NCBI RefSeq assembly: GCF_946222045.1
Contig: NZ_CAMILN010000002.1
Coordinates: 1-64,000 of the forward strand
Origin: an uncultured Peptoniphilus sp.
GTDB taxonomy: Bacteria; Bacillota; Clostridia; Tissierellales; Peptoniphilaceae
DNA: 64,000 bases
Direction: 5' to 3'
Both the position numbers and the translations under genes were made by a program. This document shows, in pieces, positions 26,802 to 36,038 of this stretch (positions are counted from its first letter, which is position 1; each line of letters opens with the position of its first letter). Under the pieces are notes generated by a model. The model worked only from the letters and a program-made list of their open reading frames with translations, was not told the origin of the DNA and did not search any database.

Positions 26802-26889
26802 AATGACCTCCTGGATATATTTTATCAAATTAGGAAGACCTTTAAAAGAAGCTAGGCTAGTGAGGGGTCTTAGAAGAAGTGAGTAAGTA

Positions 26890-27092
26890 AAAAATTATGA
26901 CTTTATAAAAAAATTATAATTTGATGGAAAATTGTGTCTTGATAAAAAATACGACTTAATGAAAGTTTGTGACTTGATAATAAATTGTAAGATGATAAAA
27001 AATTATGAGCTGAAGAAAAACTGTGACTTTATAAGAGTTTGTGGGTTAATAATAAATTGTAACTTGATAAGAAAATATGACTTAACAAAAAT
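26890..27092. repeat. Degenerate tandem repeat with 18-bp period
   Basis: About eleven units of the pattern AATTGTGACTTGATAAAA, anchored on CTTGATA-like cores at 26901, 26920, 26938, 26955, 26973, 26991, 27009, 27027, 27045, 27063 and 27081, i.e. steps of 18 with only three one-base deviations near the left end. Read in one plus frame it encodes a six-residue repeat (KVCDLI, INCKMI, KNYELK ...), but there is no ribosome site. It lies between the IclR terminator and the ABC-F promoter. A related array occurs at 49640. Confidence 0.85.
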
Positions 27093-27115
27093 TTATAAAA
27101 TAAGAAAAGTTCCCA

Positions 27116-27146
27116 ATAAAAAAAACTCTACCATTAAAAGTAGAGT
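27116..27146 (-). terminator. Terminator of the IclR gene
   Basis: ACTCTAC (27125-27131) / GTAGAGT (27140-27146), with a T-run on the minus strand. Confidence 0.85.
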
Positions 27147-27151
27147 TACAA

Positions 27152-27898
27152 TCAATCTGAATAGCCCAAATTTTTTGAAAAATCAATGCCGGCATTTTTC
27201 ACTGCCTCTATATATTCTTTTTTGGACTCTTCCGTGATCCTTTCCTTGGGGATAACCACACCAATGGCGCCAACAAGCTGGTCCTTGTAGTTAAAGACAG
27301 GGGCACCAATCCCTATGACAGAATCGATGTATTCTGAATCAGAAACAGAAATTTTATTGTTTTTAATATGCATGAGGTCATGTCTCAAGACCTCCTTGTC
27401 AACAGGTGAGTCAAGGTAGTCGGAAAGGTCCTTTTTTAAGTAGTAGTTTATATAATCATCAGATTGAAAGGCAAGTATAGTTTTTCTAATTGCACCCTTG
27501 TGGAGGTCAATCTCTATTCCAAAATTTTCAACAATCTTTAAGGAATGTTTGCCCTCAGCCTTTGAAAGCATAAGGCCCTTGTCGCCGGACTTAATAATAA
27601 AGTAGGAGTCCTCCATAGTCACATCAGACAGTTTTTCTAGGACTGCCTTGCCAACAGCTTGGGGATCCAGCTTTGATGATGCCTTAATCCCTAGGGGAAT
27701 TAGGGCTGGTCCCAAGCCATAGAGGTGGGTCCTTTCATCCTTTGACACATAACCAACATCAATTAGGGTTGATAAAATTCTGTGGGCTGTGCTTGGGGGT
27801 ATATTTAAAAATTCAGAGATTTCTGCAATTGTAAGTTCTCGATTTTCACTTTTTAAGATATCTAAAACATTGGCTGCCTTGATTAAACTTTGAATCAT
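27152..27898 (-). CDS. IclR-family transcriptional regulator
   Basis: 248 residues. N-terminal winged helix: AANVLDILKSENRELTIAEI, then FLNIPPSTAHRILSTLIDVG (~20-50). The C-terminal effector domain (~75-240) carries YIDSVIGIGAPVFNYKDQLV, then GAIGVVIP, as in IclR proteins. There is no adjacent catabolic operon, so its target and ligand are unknown. The AT-rich 497-base gap upstream, shared with the divergent sdpR gene, presumably holds its operator. Confidence 0.88.
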   Translation of the reverse strand: MIQSLIKAANVLDILKSENRELTIAEISEFLNIPPSTAHRILSTLIDVGYVSKDERTHLYGLGPALIPLGIKASSKLDPQAVGKAVLEKLSDVTMEDSYFIIKSGDKGLMLSKAEGKHSLKIVENFGIEIDLHKGAIRKTILAFQSDDYINYYLKKDLSDYLDSPVDKEVLRHDLMHIKNNKISVSDSEYIDSVIGIGAPVFNYKDQLVGAIGVVIPKERITEESKKEYIEAVKNAGIDFSKNLGYSD

Positions 27899-28311
27899 AA
27901 TTTCACCTTCCAGCTAAAATTATACCACATACTGGAAGCTATTTCACTTGTAGAAATAACAAGGGCCTAAGTTCGTCTATTAGTAAGGAAAGTATAGGGT
28001 CTTTTAATTATTATAAGTTAAAATTATATTTTTTTTAGCAAAAGTTAATTAAAGTTAAATTTTTTGATTAGTTTTATATTTTTAAGATCTGATAGCTTAA
28101 AGATTTGAAAAATAATTTGGGACTTGTGAAAGATTGAAATTTTATAGGATAGAAAATTTATAAGTTATTTTGAGTAAAATTATTTGTGGTCAGAAGATTT
28201 TATATTGATTTTTAGAAAAATCACAGTAACTCATAATTGAGAAAAGATTTGTAAACTTATAATTAAAAATCAAAAATCACAAAAACTATTTAGACAAATT
28301 TCAAAATAGTC
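27899..28311. other. Long AT-rich divergent intergenic region
   Basis: Between iclR (-) and sdpR (+). It has no ORF with a ribosome site and no hairpin I trust. It contains scattered AAGTTA/ACTTGT elements loosely like the 18-bp repeats elsewhere, without clear periodicity. Confidence 0.4.
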
Positions 28312-28339
28312 TTGACAAGTAAAATAAATTTTATATAAT
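28312..28339 (+). promoter_or_regulatory. Strong sigma-A promoter of sdpR-sdpI
   Basis: TTGACA (28312-28317), 16-base spacer, TATAAT (28334-28339). Confidence 0.8.
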
Positions 28340-28349
28340 TAAATTAACC

Positions 28350-28369
28350 ATTTAGATAATTATCGAAAT
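28350..28369. promoter_or_regulatory. Palindromic operator of the ArsR/SdpR regulator
   Basis: ATTTAGATAATTATCGAAAT equals its own reverse complement except at one symmetric pair (18 of 20 positions). It lies directly downstream of the -10 and 26 bases before the regulator start, the expected place for autorepression by an ArsR-type dimer. Confidence 0.75.
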
Positions 28370-28395
28370 AGAATTAAAGGAAGGGAAGTGGTCTA

Positions 28396-28668
28396 GTGTT
28401 TTCTGATACCTTTAAGGCCTTGTCAGACCCCGTTAGGCTGGAGATTTTAAATATGCTTAGGTCGGGCAGGATGAACGCAGGAGAAATTGCTGAGGAGTTT
28501 GACCTCTCCAAGGCGACAATTTCCCACCACCTAAAAATTTTAAAAGACCAAGACCTGATCTACGAAGAAAAAGAAAAAAATTTTATTTACTACGAACTCA
28601 ACACTTCAGTTTTCGAAGAAATACTTACATGGATTGTAAAATTCAAAGGAGGTCCAGATGAAAAATAA
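28396..28668 (+). CDS. sdpR: ArsR/SmtB-family autorepressor (SdpR type)
   Basis: 90 residues, single winged helix: FKALSDPVRLEILNMLRSG, recognition helix in LSKATISHHLKILKDQDLI, wing EKNFIYYELN. It lacks the Cys metal sites of metal-sensing ArsR proteins and matches SdpR-type autorepressors, which in Bacillus pair with the SdpI immunity protein. GTG start; the reading frame overlaps sdpI by 11 bases. Repression is probably relieved by membrane capture on SdpI when a toxin is bound, as known for Bacillus; no toxin gene is seen here. Confidence 0.85.
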   Translation: MFSDTFKALSDPVRLEILNMLRSGRMNAGEIAEEFDLSKATISHHLKILKDQDLIYEEKEKNFIYYELNTSVFEEILTWIVKFKGGPDEK

Positions 28669-29299
28669 ATTTAAACTAAGAAAAGATTCAGTAATTTCCA
28701 TTGTCGCATCAATTTTACTTGTAGTAATTTTTAATCTCTTGTTTTACGATAAGATGCCTGCAGAACTCCCAACTCATTGGAACTTCCAAGGTCAAGCCGA
28801 TGACTATAGCTCAAAGTTCCATGCTATGGTAGTAATTCAAGGCTTTCTTGTACTTATGAATGCCTTCCTCTGCTTTATGTTAGACAGTGACCCAAAAAAT
28901 AATAAACAATGCAACCTTGTAATGACAATAAGTAAGCTCTCTATGCCCGCAATAATGCTTTTGATTTATATAATAACAGTTATGGCAGGATTTGGAAGAG
29001 AGGTAAAGGTGTCAACGATACTTCCAATTTTTATTGGTCTTTTATTTATCGCCATTGGCAACTACCTTCCAAAGATAAAGAGGAACTACACTATGGGAAT
29101 AAAGCTACCTTGGACTCTTAACAGCGATGAGAACTGGAGAAGGACTCATAGGCTTGGTGGAATTTGCTTTGTAATAATTGGACTTTGTCTTATTCTTTCA
29201 GTATTTTTAAAAAGTGAAATTGTATTTTTAGTTCCACTTATACTTGGTGGAATAATTCCAGCAGTTTACTCTTACTATCTATATACTAAGGGAATTTAA
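28658..29299 (+). CDS. sdpI: SdpI/DUF1648 family membrane protein
   Basis: 213 residues with about six membrane helices. The N-terminal DUF1648 motif MPAELPTHWNFQGQADDYSS and the C-terminal SdpI signature (GNYLPKIKRNYTMGIKLPWT, then RTHRLGGICFVIIG) are both present. In Bacillus the homologue gives immunity to the SdpC cannibalism toxin and signals to SdpR. Here sdpR-sdpI occur without sdpABC, suggesting protection against foreign toxins or another envelope-stress function. Ends in a strong terminator. Confidence 0.88.
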   Translation: MKNKFKLRKDSVISIVASILLVVIFNLLFYDKMPAELPTHWNFQGQADDYSSKFHAMVVIQGFLVLMNAFLCFMLDSDPKNNKQCNLVMTISKLSMPAIMLLIYIITVMAGFGREVKVSTILPIFIGLLFIAIGNYLPKIKRNYTMGIKLPWTLNSDENWRRTHRLGGICFVIIGLCLILSVFLKSEIVFLVPLILGGIIPAVYSYYLYTKGI

Positions 29300-29339
29300 A
29301 AAAAGCCTTGGTTGATTTCCAAGACTTAAGAAATAAAAA

Positions 29340-29375
29340 ACTCTTGCAGATATTTTTGCAAGAGTTTCTTTTTTG
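29340..29375. terminator. Bidirectional terminator between sdpI and the amidase gene
   Basis: CTCTTGCA (29341-29348) / TGCAAGAG (29357-29364) with T-rich flank on the plus side and AAAAA (T on minus) on the other. Confidence 0.85.
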
Positions 29376-29389
29376 TAAATTTTTATAAT

Positions 29390-30184
29390 TTATAATTTTC
29401 TATTTTTCCTAGATACTTCAAGGGGAAGTTTTTCTCTTTCCCTCTTAACCTTGTCGTTTTCTAATTTTAAGACTGCGTAGTTTTTGTCTTCGCCAAGGTC
29501 CACTTCTATCTTGCCACTTGGGTCCACGATTAGGGAGTGGGCGTAGGCATTTTTAGATAGGTCGTCATCTCTTGCTATGGCAGGAGAGACCACATAACAT
29601 TGTGAGTCCACTGCACGGGCCCTGTTTAGGAGGTGGAAGTGAACTTCCCCAGTCTTTTTCATAAAGGTAGATGGGACAAAGACAACTTCTGCTCCATAGT
29701 CCCTAAAAGTTTGGAAGAGTTCAGGGAATCTCAAGTCAAAACAAATTGCAAGGCCAAAAGTCCCGTACTCTGTTTCAAAAACTCCAAGGGACTTGCCGCC
29801 AGAGATTTTGTCTGACTCCTTGTATCCCTCTATGTCAAAGAGGTTGATCTTGGAATACCTGTAAATTTCTCGGCCCTTCTTGTCAAAGACATAGGACCTG
29901 TTGTAAATCTTGTCGCCAGACTTAATGGGGATGGACCCACCAATTAAATAAACTTCATTGTCCCTTGCCACCTGGCTCATCTTTTCGTAAGTTTCTCCAA
30001 AGTCCTCTTCAGCAAATTTTGTGAAGTAGGAATTTTGGTAGGGGCAGTTCCACATCTCAGGAAGACAAACCACATCAGCCCCTTCTTTTTTTACAAGAGC
30101 CACATATTCTTCCATTATCTTTAAATTTTCATTTTTGTCGCCCTTAGCAGGCAGCTGAATTATTCCAACATTAAAATCTTTCAT
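29390..30184 (-). CDS. Carbon-nitrogen hydrolase (nitrilase superfamily, omega-amidase-like)
   Basis: 264 residues. The catalytic triad of the superfamily is visible: Glu in VVCLPEMWNCPY, Lys in YSKINLFDIEG and Cys in LAICFDLRFPELF; the last stretch is typical of Nit2/omega-amidase proteins, which hydrolyse alpha-ketoglutaramate-type amides. ATG 30184 is favoured, 6 bases after GAGGTG; the upstream GTG at 30193 is part of that ribosome site. Ten bases downstream of uppP on the same strand, so likely co-transcribed. Confidence 0.85.
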   Translation of the reverse strand: MKDFNVGIIQLPAKGDKNENLKIMEEYVALVKKEGADVVCLPEMWNCPYQNSYFTKFAEEDFGETYEKMSQVARDNEVYLIGGSIPIKSGDKIYNRSYVFDKKGREIYRYSKINLFDIEGYKESDKISGGKSLGVFETEYGTFGLAICFDLRFPELFQTFRDYGAEVVFVPSTFMKKTGEVHFHLLNRARAVDSQCYVVSPAIARDDDLSKNAYAHSLIVDPSGKIEVDLGEDKNYAVLKLENDKVKREREKLPLEVSRKNRKL

Positions 30185-30194
30185 ACTTTTCACC

Positions 30195-31070
30195 TCAAAT
30201 TATATTGAAAAAGCCAAGGCATAGGACCACTAGGCCTAGGACAATCCTGTAATATCCAAAGGGGATAAAGTCGTGTTCACGGACATAGCCCAAGAATTTT
30301 TTGATAACAACAAGGGCAACGATATAGGAGATTATACCTCCTACTAGGATCAAGAACCATTGCCATAGGCTAAAGGAAAAGCCAATTTTTAAAATCTTTA
30401 GGGTAGTGGCACCAAGCATTGTTGGGACTGCAAGATAAAAGGAAAACTTTGCAGAACTTGTTCTTGAACAGCCAAGTAGCATGGCTCCTATAATTGTGGC
30501 TGCTGAACGAGATGTGCCAGGCACCATTGCAAGGCATTGGAAAAACCCAATGAAGAGGGCAGTCTTGAGGCCAATGTCATTTAGGGTCTCGTACTTAAAG
30601 TTCTTGTCCTTGTTATTTTTTTCCATAATAATAATTATTATTCCGTAAAAGATAAGTGCAAGGGCAACTGTAATTGGGTTAAAGAGGTGGGCGTCGATGA
30701 AGTCATCTAAGAGGAAGCCAAAGAAGGCTGCCGGCAAGAAGCCCACAATAATTTTTGCAATTAACCTCATTGTCTCAAGGTCCCTGTACTTAAACTTTTC
30801 CTTGAAGCTAAGTTCATTGTACTTTTCTTCTCCAATAACTGGGACAAGCTTGCCCTTGGCTATGGGGTTGATGTCATAGAAGTAGAGATAAACTACTGCT
30901 AGGATGGCACCAAGTTGGATGATGACACTAAAGGCGTTGGAAAAAGCCTTAGGCTCAAGTTTTATAAAACTGTCTGCAATTATAAGGTGGCCTGTTGATG
31001 ACACAGGCAAAAATTCTGTAAGTCCCTCGATTATTCCAAGGAAGATTACTTTTATTAAGTCTAAAATCAT
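30195..31070 (-). CDS. uppP: Undecaprenyl-diphosphatase (BacA/UppP)
   Basis: 291 residues, polytopic. It removes a phosphate from undecaprenyl pyrophosphate to recycle the wall carrier lipid, and gives bacitracin tolerance. Motifs: IIEGLTEFLPVSSTGHLII (E-rich motif, ~15-33) and MVPGTSRSAATIIGAMLLG (~165). ATG 31070 has GGAGG 5 bases upstream; an upstream TTG (31082) would engulf it. Functionally linked to the DUF368 protein at 20086. Confidence 0.95.
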   Translation of the reverse strand: MILDLIKVIFLGIIEGLTEFLPVSSTGHLIIADSFIKLEPKAFSNAFSVIIQLGAILAVVYLYFYDINPIAKGKLVPVIGEEKYNELSFKEKFKYRDLETMRLIAKIIVGFLPAAFFGFLLDDFIDAHLFNPITVALALIFYGIIIIIMEKNNKDKNFKYETLNDIGLKTALFIGFFQCLAMVPGTSRSAATIIGAMLLGCSRTSSAKFSFYLAVPTMLGATTLKILKIGFSFSLWQWFLILVGGIISYIVALVVIKKFLGYVREHDFIPFGYYRIVLGLVVLCLGFFNII

Positions 31071-31119
31071 ATTTACCTCCAATATTTTTCAAAGTTTATT
31101 ATAACATTATAGGTTAAAA

Positions 31120-31152
31120 ATATAAATAAGACCCCTGCTTGTGCAAGGATCT
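31120..31152 (-). terminator. Probable terminator after dnaB
   Basis: AGACCCCTGC (31129-31138) and GCAAGGATCT (31143-31152) form a ten-pair stem with two G-U pairs; the following minus-strand tract is T-rich but interrupted. Confidence 0.55.
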
Positions 31153-31172
31153 TTAAAAATTTTATTTACTTA

Positions 31173-32534
31173 TTAGTCGCTTCTCTGCAAGTTCAAGAAT
31201 TTTGTAAATTCCTTCTTAAACATTAATTCAACAGTTCCCGTTGGACCGTTCCTGTGCTTGGCAATAATAACTTCACCAACATTTGGCTTTTCCGATTCTT
31301 CCTTTGTGTAATACTCGTCCCTGTAGAGGAACATTACAATGTCGGCGTCCTGCTCTATGGCACCAGACTCACGAAGGTCAGATAGGATTGGTCTGTGGTC
31401 AGTCCTAAGTTCTGGGGCACGAGAAAGTTGTGAAAGGGCAATGACAGGAACTTCTAATTCCTTGGCAATAGCCTTTAGGTTTCTCGATATGGCAGAAATT
31501 TCTTGCTGCCTTGACTCAGACCTTGATGACATCTGCATAAGTTGGAGATAGTCAATTACAATTAAATCTAGTCCCTTTTCCACCTTCATCCTTCGGCACT
31601 TGGCCTTGAGTTCTAGTGGAGATATGCCTGCTGTGTCGTCGATTTCCATTTTTAGGCTAGACACAATGGGCATGGTGTTGATTATTTTTGTCCACTCTTC
31701 TTCGTTTAAGTTACCACTAATTACCTTTTGGAGGTCAACGTGGGAAGTGGAAGAGATAATTCTCTGGAAGAGTTGGTTCTTACTCATTTCAAGAGAAAAT
31801 ACGGCAACAGATGCCCCACCTCTTAGGGCAGCATTTGTTGCAATGTTAACCATTAGGGCAGTCTTACCCATTGAAGGCCTTGCTGCCAATAAAATCAAAT
31901 CAGACTTTTGAAGTCCAGAAATTTTCCTATCAAGGTCCACAAAACCAGTTGTAAGTCCCGTAAGGGCGTTGGGGTTTTGGGCCTTTTTTTCCATTTCAGA
32001 GAAGGAGTCCAGAGCAATGCTTTTAATATTTACAAGTCCATTTTTTGTGGAATCCTGAGTTATTTCAAAGACAGACTTTTCTGCAAGCTCAATGATGAGG
32101 TCTGCCTGGGCATCAGGAGAATAGGCAGCAGAAATCACCTTGTCTGATGAATCAATAAGCTCTCTTAGGATTCCCTTCTCCTTTATGATCTTGCAGTAGT
32201 ATTTAATATTTGAAACTGCAGTTACATTCGATGAAAGGTCTGCAAGGTAAGTGATGCCTCCAACAACTTCAAGGTCGTCAGTTTTTTTTAGTTCCTCAGC
32301 AATTGTTATAACATCAGCTGCTTCATTTCTGTTGTAAATATTTAAGATGGCACTATATATTTTTCTGTGGGCCTCTTGGTAGAAGTCCTCTATCTTTAAC
32401 AATTCAATAGATGTTGTGATGGCTTCCTTGGAAAGCATCATGGATCCAAGAGCAGACTCCTCTGCCTCCAGATTGTGGGGAGGCATCTTTAAATTTGAAA
32501 CAGAATTAAAATTTAATTCTCCCTTTGCTTCCAT
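31173..32534 (-). CDS. dnaB: Replicative DNA helicase
   Basis: About 453 residues. N-terminal primase-interaction domain from PPHNLEAEESALGSMML (~17), linker, then a RecA-type ATPase: Walker A in LAARPSMGKTALM (~205), Walker B LIVIDYLQLM (~315), QLSRAPELR and arginine finger region near the C-terminus (KHRNGPTG). Unwinds DNA ahead of the fork. The ATG at 32534 is 8 codons after the rplI stop overlap region; a TTG at 32543 overlapping the rplI TGA is an alternative, and no clear ribosome site favours either. Confidence 0.95.
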   Translation of the reverse strand: MEAKGELNFNSVSNLKMPPHNLEAEESALGSMMLSKEAITTSIELLKIEDFYQEAHRKIYSAILNIYNRNEAADVITIAEELKKTDDLEVVGGITYLADLSSNVTAVSNIKYYCKIIKEKGILRELIDSSDKVISAAYSPDAQADLIIELAEKSVFEITQDSTKNGLVNIKSIALDSFSEMEKKAQNPNALTGLTTGFVDLDRKISGLQKSDLILLAARPSMGKTALMVNIATNAALRGGASVAVFSLEMSKNQLFQRIISSTSHVDLQKVISGNLNEEEWTKIINTMPIVSSLKMEIDDTAGISPLELKAKCRRMKVEKGLDLIVIDYLQLMQMSSRSESRQQEISAISRNLKAIAKELEVPVIALSQLSRAPELRTDHRPILSDLRESGAIEQDADIVMFLYRDEYYTKEESEKPNVGEVIIAKHRNGPTGTVELMFKKEFTKFLNLQRSD

Positions 32535-32539
32535 ATCAA

Positions 32540-32989
32540 TCAAGATTCCGGTCTAACATTAACCTTTAGAGTGGCAACAATATCTGGGTAAAGCTTGATG
32601 TCAATATTTTTCATGCCAGCTTCCTTGATGTTTTCTTCAAGCATGATCTTCTTCTTATCAACATCAATTTTGTGTTCTTGCTTTAACTTCTTTGCAATAT
32701 CAGCAGAAGTGATGGCACCAAAAAGTCTTCCACCTTCTCCAGCCTTAGCCTTAATAGTTAAAGTTATTTCACTAATTTTTTTCTTAATTTCATTTGCCTT
32801 AGCACGGTTTTCTTTTTCTAATTTTTCTTCTTCTTTTCTATTTTCTTCCCAAGTTTTCATGTTTTCAGGAGTAGCTTCAATAGCTATTCCCCTTGGTAAC
32901 AAGAAGTTTCTAGCATAGCCAGTCTTAGCGTTAACAATTTCGCCTTTTTTACCTAGAGTTTTGTCGTCCTTAATTAAAATTACTTTCAT
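32540..32989 (-). CDS. rplI: 50S ribosomal protein L9
   Basis: 149 residues, standard length. N-terminal rRNA-binding domain ([20 protein letters not shown], then [15 protein letters not shown]), long central helix rich in Glu/Lys and C-terminal domain [18 protein letters not shown]. Located between gdpP and dnaB as in most Firmicutes; one base separates its start from the gdpP stop. Confidence 0.97.
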   Translation of the reverse strand: MKVILIKDDKTLGKKGEIVNAKTGYARNFLLPRGIAIEATPENMKTWEENRKEEEKLEKENRAKANEIKKKISEITLTIKAKAGEGGRLFGAITSADIAKKLKQEHKIDVDKKKIMLEENIKEAGMKNIDIKLYPDIVATLKVNVRPES

Positions 32990-32990
32990 A

Positions 32991-34988
32991 TTATTCCTCG
33001 CTTTTATTATCAGTTAAATATTCGTCAATAGCTTCTGTTAAAATCTTTTCTGCTTCGTCTAAGTCAGTAGTTTCAAGTTGGGCGCCAGCCATATTCAAGT
33101 GGCCACCACCACCAATTTTTTCTAAGATAAGTTGTACTGAGACAACCTCTCCACGAGACCTTCCTGATATGTGGGTCTTGCCATCATTTATTGTGAGAAC
33201 AAAGGATGCGTCAATTCCATTTATATCAAGTAGGGCATCGGCAGCCTGGGCCGCAACAAGAACAGAGTTGTTGGATTCTTTGTCGAATCTCGAAACAGCA
33301 ATGTTGTCGTGGATCATCTTTGTATTGTGAATTACTTCTGCCCTGTAAACCATGGTATCCAAGTCATCTTGGAAAAGGGCCTTTACCTTTATCATGTTAG
33401 CCCCAGCTCTTTTTAAGACGGAAGCTGCTTCAAAGGTCCTTACACCAGTCTGGAAGGAGAAGTTCTTAGTGTCAACAACTATACCACTCATTAGGGCATC
33501 GGCCTCAAAGTGAGTTAGGTTTAAGTCGCTTGACATATAAGTTAGCATTTCAGTTATAAGTTCACAAGTTGAAGAAGCATAGGGTTCAACATATTGTAGA
33601 ACTGGATTGTCCACAAATTCCTTGCCCCTCCTGTGGTGGTCTATAACAACAATTTGGTTAGTCTTGTCCAAGAGTTCTGGGCATTCTGTAAAGGATGGCT
33701 TGTGGTTATCCACTAAGACCAAGAGGGAGGAGTGCTTAATTCTATTAATAGCAGTCTCCCTAGAAATTACTTTTTCATAAATTTCTGGCTCCTCTTCCTT
33801 CATCCTTTCAATTAAATTGTCAATAGATGGATTAGAGTTTTCAAGTACAATATAGCCTTCCTTGTTTCTATTTAAGGTTGCACGAAGACAACCAATGGCT
33901 GCACCTATGGCATCCATGTCGGGATTTTTGTGGCCCATGATATAGACATTTTCAGACCTGTCTATTAATTGTCTCAAGGCCTCACCAATAACCCTTGCCT
34001 TAACCTTGTTTCTCTTTTCAACAGCCTTGGATTTTCCACCAAAGAATTCATAATTTTCCTCAACCTTGACAACGGCTTGGTCGCCTCCACGACCTAGGGC
34101 CAAGTCAAGAGATGAATCTGATTCAATATAAGCATCCTTGAAGTTAAGTCCAAAGGAAGAAACTCCAATGGAAAGGGTAATAGGGATTGAGTTCCCCTTG
34201 TTTAGGTCCCTCAAGTCATCTAAGATATCAAATTTCTTCTCTTTAATTGCCCTTAAAGACTTAAAATTCATAACAACAAGGTAGAGGTCCTCGTCAGACT
34301 TTCTCACAAGGGCATCGTACTCTTCAAAGTATTGAGAAATTGTTGAGTCAATCTCTGCAATGAGAAGAGGTCTGATTTCTGACGGAGCAGAAGATATGGC
34401 CTCATCGAAGTTATCTACTTCAACCTTTGCCACAATGGCAAATTCATCTGTGTACTTGTCCTTTAAGTTTTGGTAGGCAGTGTTGTCAACTAGATAAAAG
34501 AGGACAGACCTGCCTTCTCCCTTTTCAGACTTGTTTTCAACAACATTGGTATATATGTTGAAAAATCTTTTGTTTAATTCAACTGGTATAGTCCTTTCGC
34601 CCTGGGAGTTTAAGATATTAGCGATATCAATGTCTCCAATTAGGTTCTCAAGGTCACTGTCTATTACATCCTTTTCATTAAAAAGATTGATAAAGGGTGT
34701 GTTGTACCAAAGTATTTTTGCCTTTTCATCAGTAACAACTAGAGGAAAGGGCATGTCGAAGATTGCCTGCTTAGTCAGGGAATCAAATCTTTCATTTAAG
34801 TTTTCGATGTTTTTTAAATTTTCTTCATTTTTGCTATTTATTTTGTTATAGGCCAAGAAGGCTACATAAGCAAGTCCTAGAATCCCAAGAAGACCATAGA
34901 GAGGTCTAACAAAGAGTAGGATAAGGATAAGTATTATTCCAAAAATAAAAAATGGAAGAAAATCTTTAAATTTATAATTATTTTTCAT
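32991..34988 (-). CDS. gdpP: Cyclic-di-AMP phosphodiesterase GdpP
   Basis: 665 residues: two N-terminal membrane helices (~12-45), a PAS domain (~70-160), a degenerate GGDEF domain (~175-310) and a DHH/DHHA1 phosphoesterase module. DHH motifs seen: [11 protein letters not shown] (~350), [10 protein letters not shown] (~420), [12 protein letters not shown] (~447), VVDTKNFSF and [12 protein letters not shown] (~632). It degrades c-di-AMP, controlling wall and osmotic homeostasis. Part of the yybS-gdpP-rplI-dnaB cluster, with near-zero spacing. Confidence 0.95.
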   Translation of the reverse strand: MKNNYKFKDFLPFFIFGIILILILLFVRPLYGLLGILGLAYVAFLAYNKINSKNEENLKNIENLNERFDSLTKQAIFDMPFPLVVTDEKAKILWYNTPFINLFNEKDVIDSDLENLIGDIDIANILNSQGERTIPVELNKRFFNIYTNVVENKSEKGEGRSVLFYLVDNTAYQNLKDKYTDEFAIVAKVEVDNFDEAISSAPSEIRPLLIAEIDSTISQYFEEYDALVRKSDEDLYLVVMNFKSLRAIKEKKFDILDDLRDLNKGNSIPITLSIGVSSFGLNFKDAYIESDSSLDLALGRGGDQAVVKVEENYEFFGGKSKAVEKRNKVKARVIGEALRQLIDRSENVYIMGHKNPDMDAIGAAIGCLRATLNRNKEGYIVLENSNPSIDNLIERMKEEEPEIYEKVISRETAINRIKHSSLLVLVDNHKPSFTECPELLDKTNQIVVIDHHRRGKEFVDNPVLQYVEPYASSTCELITEMLTYMSSDLNLTHFEADALMSGIVVDTKNFSFQTGVRTFEAASVLKRAGANMIKVKALFQDDLDTMVYRAEVIHNTKMIHDNIAVSRFDKESNNSVLVAAQAADALLDINGIDASFVLTINDGKTHISGRSRGEVVSVQLILEKIGGGGHLNMAGAQLETTDLDEAEKILTEAIDEYLTDNKSEE

Positions 34989-34999
34989 AGCATTCCCAC

Positions 35000-35917
35000 T
35001 TATTTAATTTTTCTAAAGTTAACAATTTGATCAAGACCACCAAGTATTATCACAAAAATCTGAAGAGATGAAATAGTGAAGCTCAGTCCAATTAATAGAA
35101 ATTGTAAAAACCTCTTCACTCCAAATCTCGTCATGTAAAACTTTGCTATGGCAAGACCAGAAACATAGAGCATAAAAAATACTAGGTTCATTAGGTTTAT
35201 CATAAAGACTTGTCCTGTGGGTCCAAAGTAGTCGCCAGTTAGTGAAAATAAGGCAAGACTCACAAGAGACAAGATTATAATCTCTCTTGGAAACTTCAAG
35301 AATTCAAGAGAAGATGGTTGGTTAATAAAAACTCCTCTTGCAAGAAGACTCCTTCCAGCCCATGTATAAGTTACATAGGAGGTAACAAGAGATGTGATAA
35401 TTAAGACTGATGGGAGAATTTGCAAGAACCTCTTGTAGTAAAGCTCAACATTTTCTGTGAAAGTCGCCATAGTCCCTGAAGATAATAAATCTTCACCTGC
35501 TAGATTTTTATAAAATTCTGTAATTGCATTAATAGTTTCCTTTGAATTTAGGACTTCACTATTGATCCCAAAGGCAAAGAACAAAACCATTATTGATGTA
35601 AAAAATATTAAAGATGTCGCCAAGATAGTCATGGAGACAGATCTTTTTGTACTTATCATGTAGTGAAAAATTAAGATGAAGGGTCCAAAAATTGTAAAGA
35701 CAACTATGGCTTGGACAGGTCCCATAAAGGCCCCAAGTAATAGCACAACAGCAAGAAGTGTTGCCATTACTTTTATTATTCCTTCCTTCACAGATTCAGC
35801 TACATACATAGAAGGGAACAAAATATAGAGAAAGGGAAAGATCATTCCAAGGGTGGAGATGACAATAGACCTTGTGAAGAGTCTAAAGAGTCCCTTATAG
35901 TCAGTTTCTTTTTCCAA
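35000..35917 (-). CDS. yybS: YybS-like DUF2232 membrane protein
   Basis: 305 residues with about eight membrane helices; the C-terminal half (KFYMTRFGVKRFLQFLLIGL) fits DUF2232 proteins. TTG start with AGGAG 8 bases before. Its position in front of gdpP-rplI-dnaB is conserved in Firmicutes, but its function is not known. It is probably the first gene of the operon; a TAAAAT-like -10 lies about 30 bases upstream. Confidence 0.85.
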   Translation of the reverse strand: MEKETDYKGLFRLFTRSIVISTLGMIFPFLYILFPSMYVAESVKEGIIKVMATLLAVVLLLGAFMGPVQAIVVFTIFGPFILIFHYMISTKRSVSMTILATSLIFFTSIMVLFFAFGINSEVLNSKETINAITEFYKNLAGEDLLSSGTMATFTENVELYYKRFLQILPSVLIITSLVTSYVTYTWAGRSLLARGVFINQPSSLEFLKFPREIIILSLVSLALFSLTGDYFGPTGQVFMINLMNLVFFMLYVSGLAIAKFYMTRFGVKRFLQFLLIGLSFTISSLQIFVIILGGLDQIVNFRKIK

Positions 35918-36002
35918 TAAATCAACTCCTGTCCAACATATTTTACCATAGAAATCAAATTTGATAAAGAAATCTAGCTTGACTTTAACTTATTGAAGCA
36001 AA

Positions 36003-36029
36003 TAAAAAAAGTCCCTAAAATTAGGAACT
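36003..36029 (-). terminator. Terminator of the degV gene
   Basis: AGTCCCTAA (36010-36018) / TTAGGAACT (36021-36029), with TTTTTTT on the minus strand. Confidence 0.8.
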
Positions 36030-36038
36030 TTTAAAAAT

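Noticed and set aside
26932..27237. 101-codon plus-strand ORF over the 18-bp repeats
   Set aside because: Starts at TTG without a ribosome site and continues antisense into the IclR gene end; the openness follows from the repeat period being a multiple of three.
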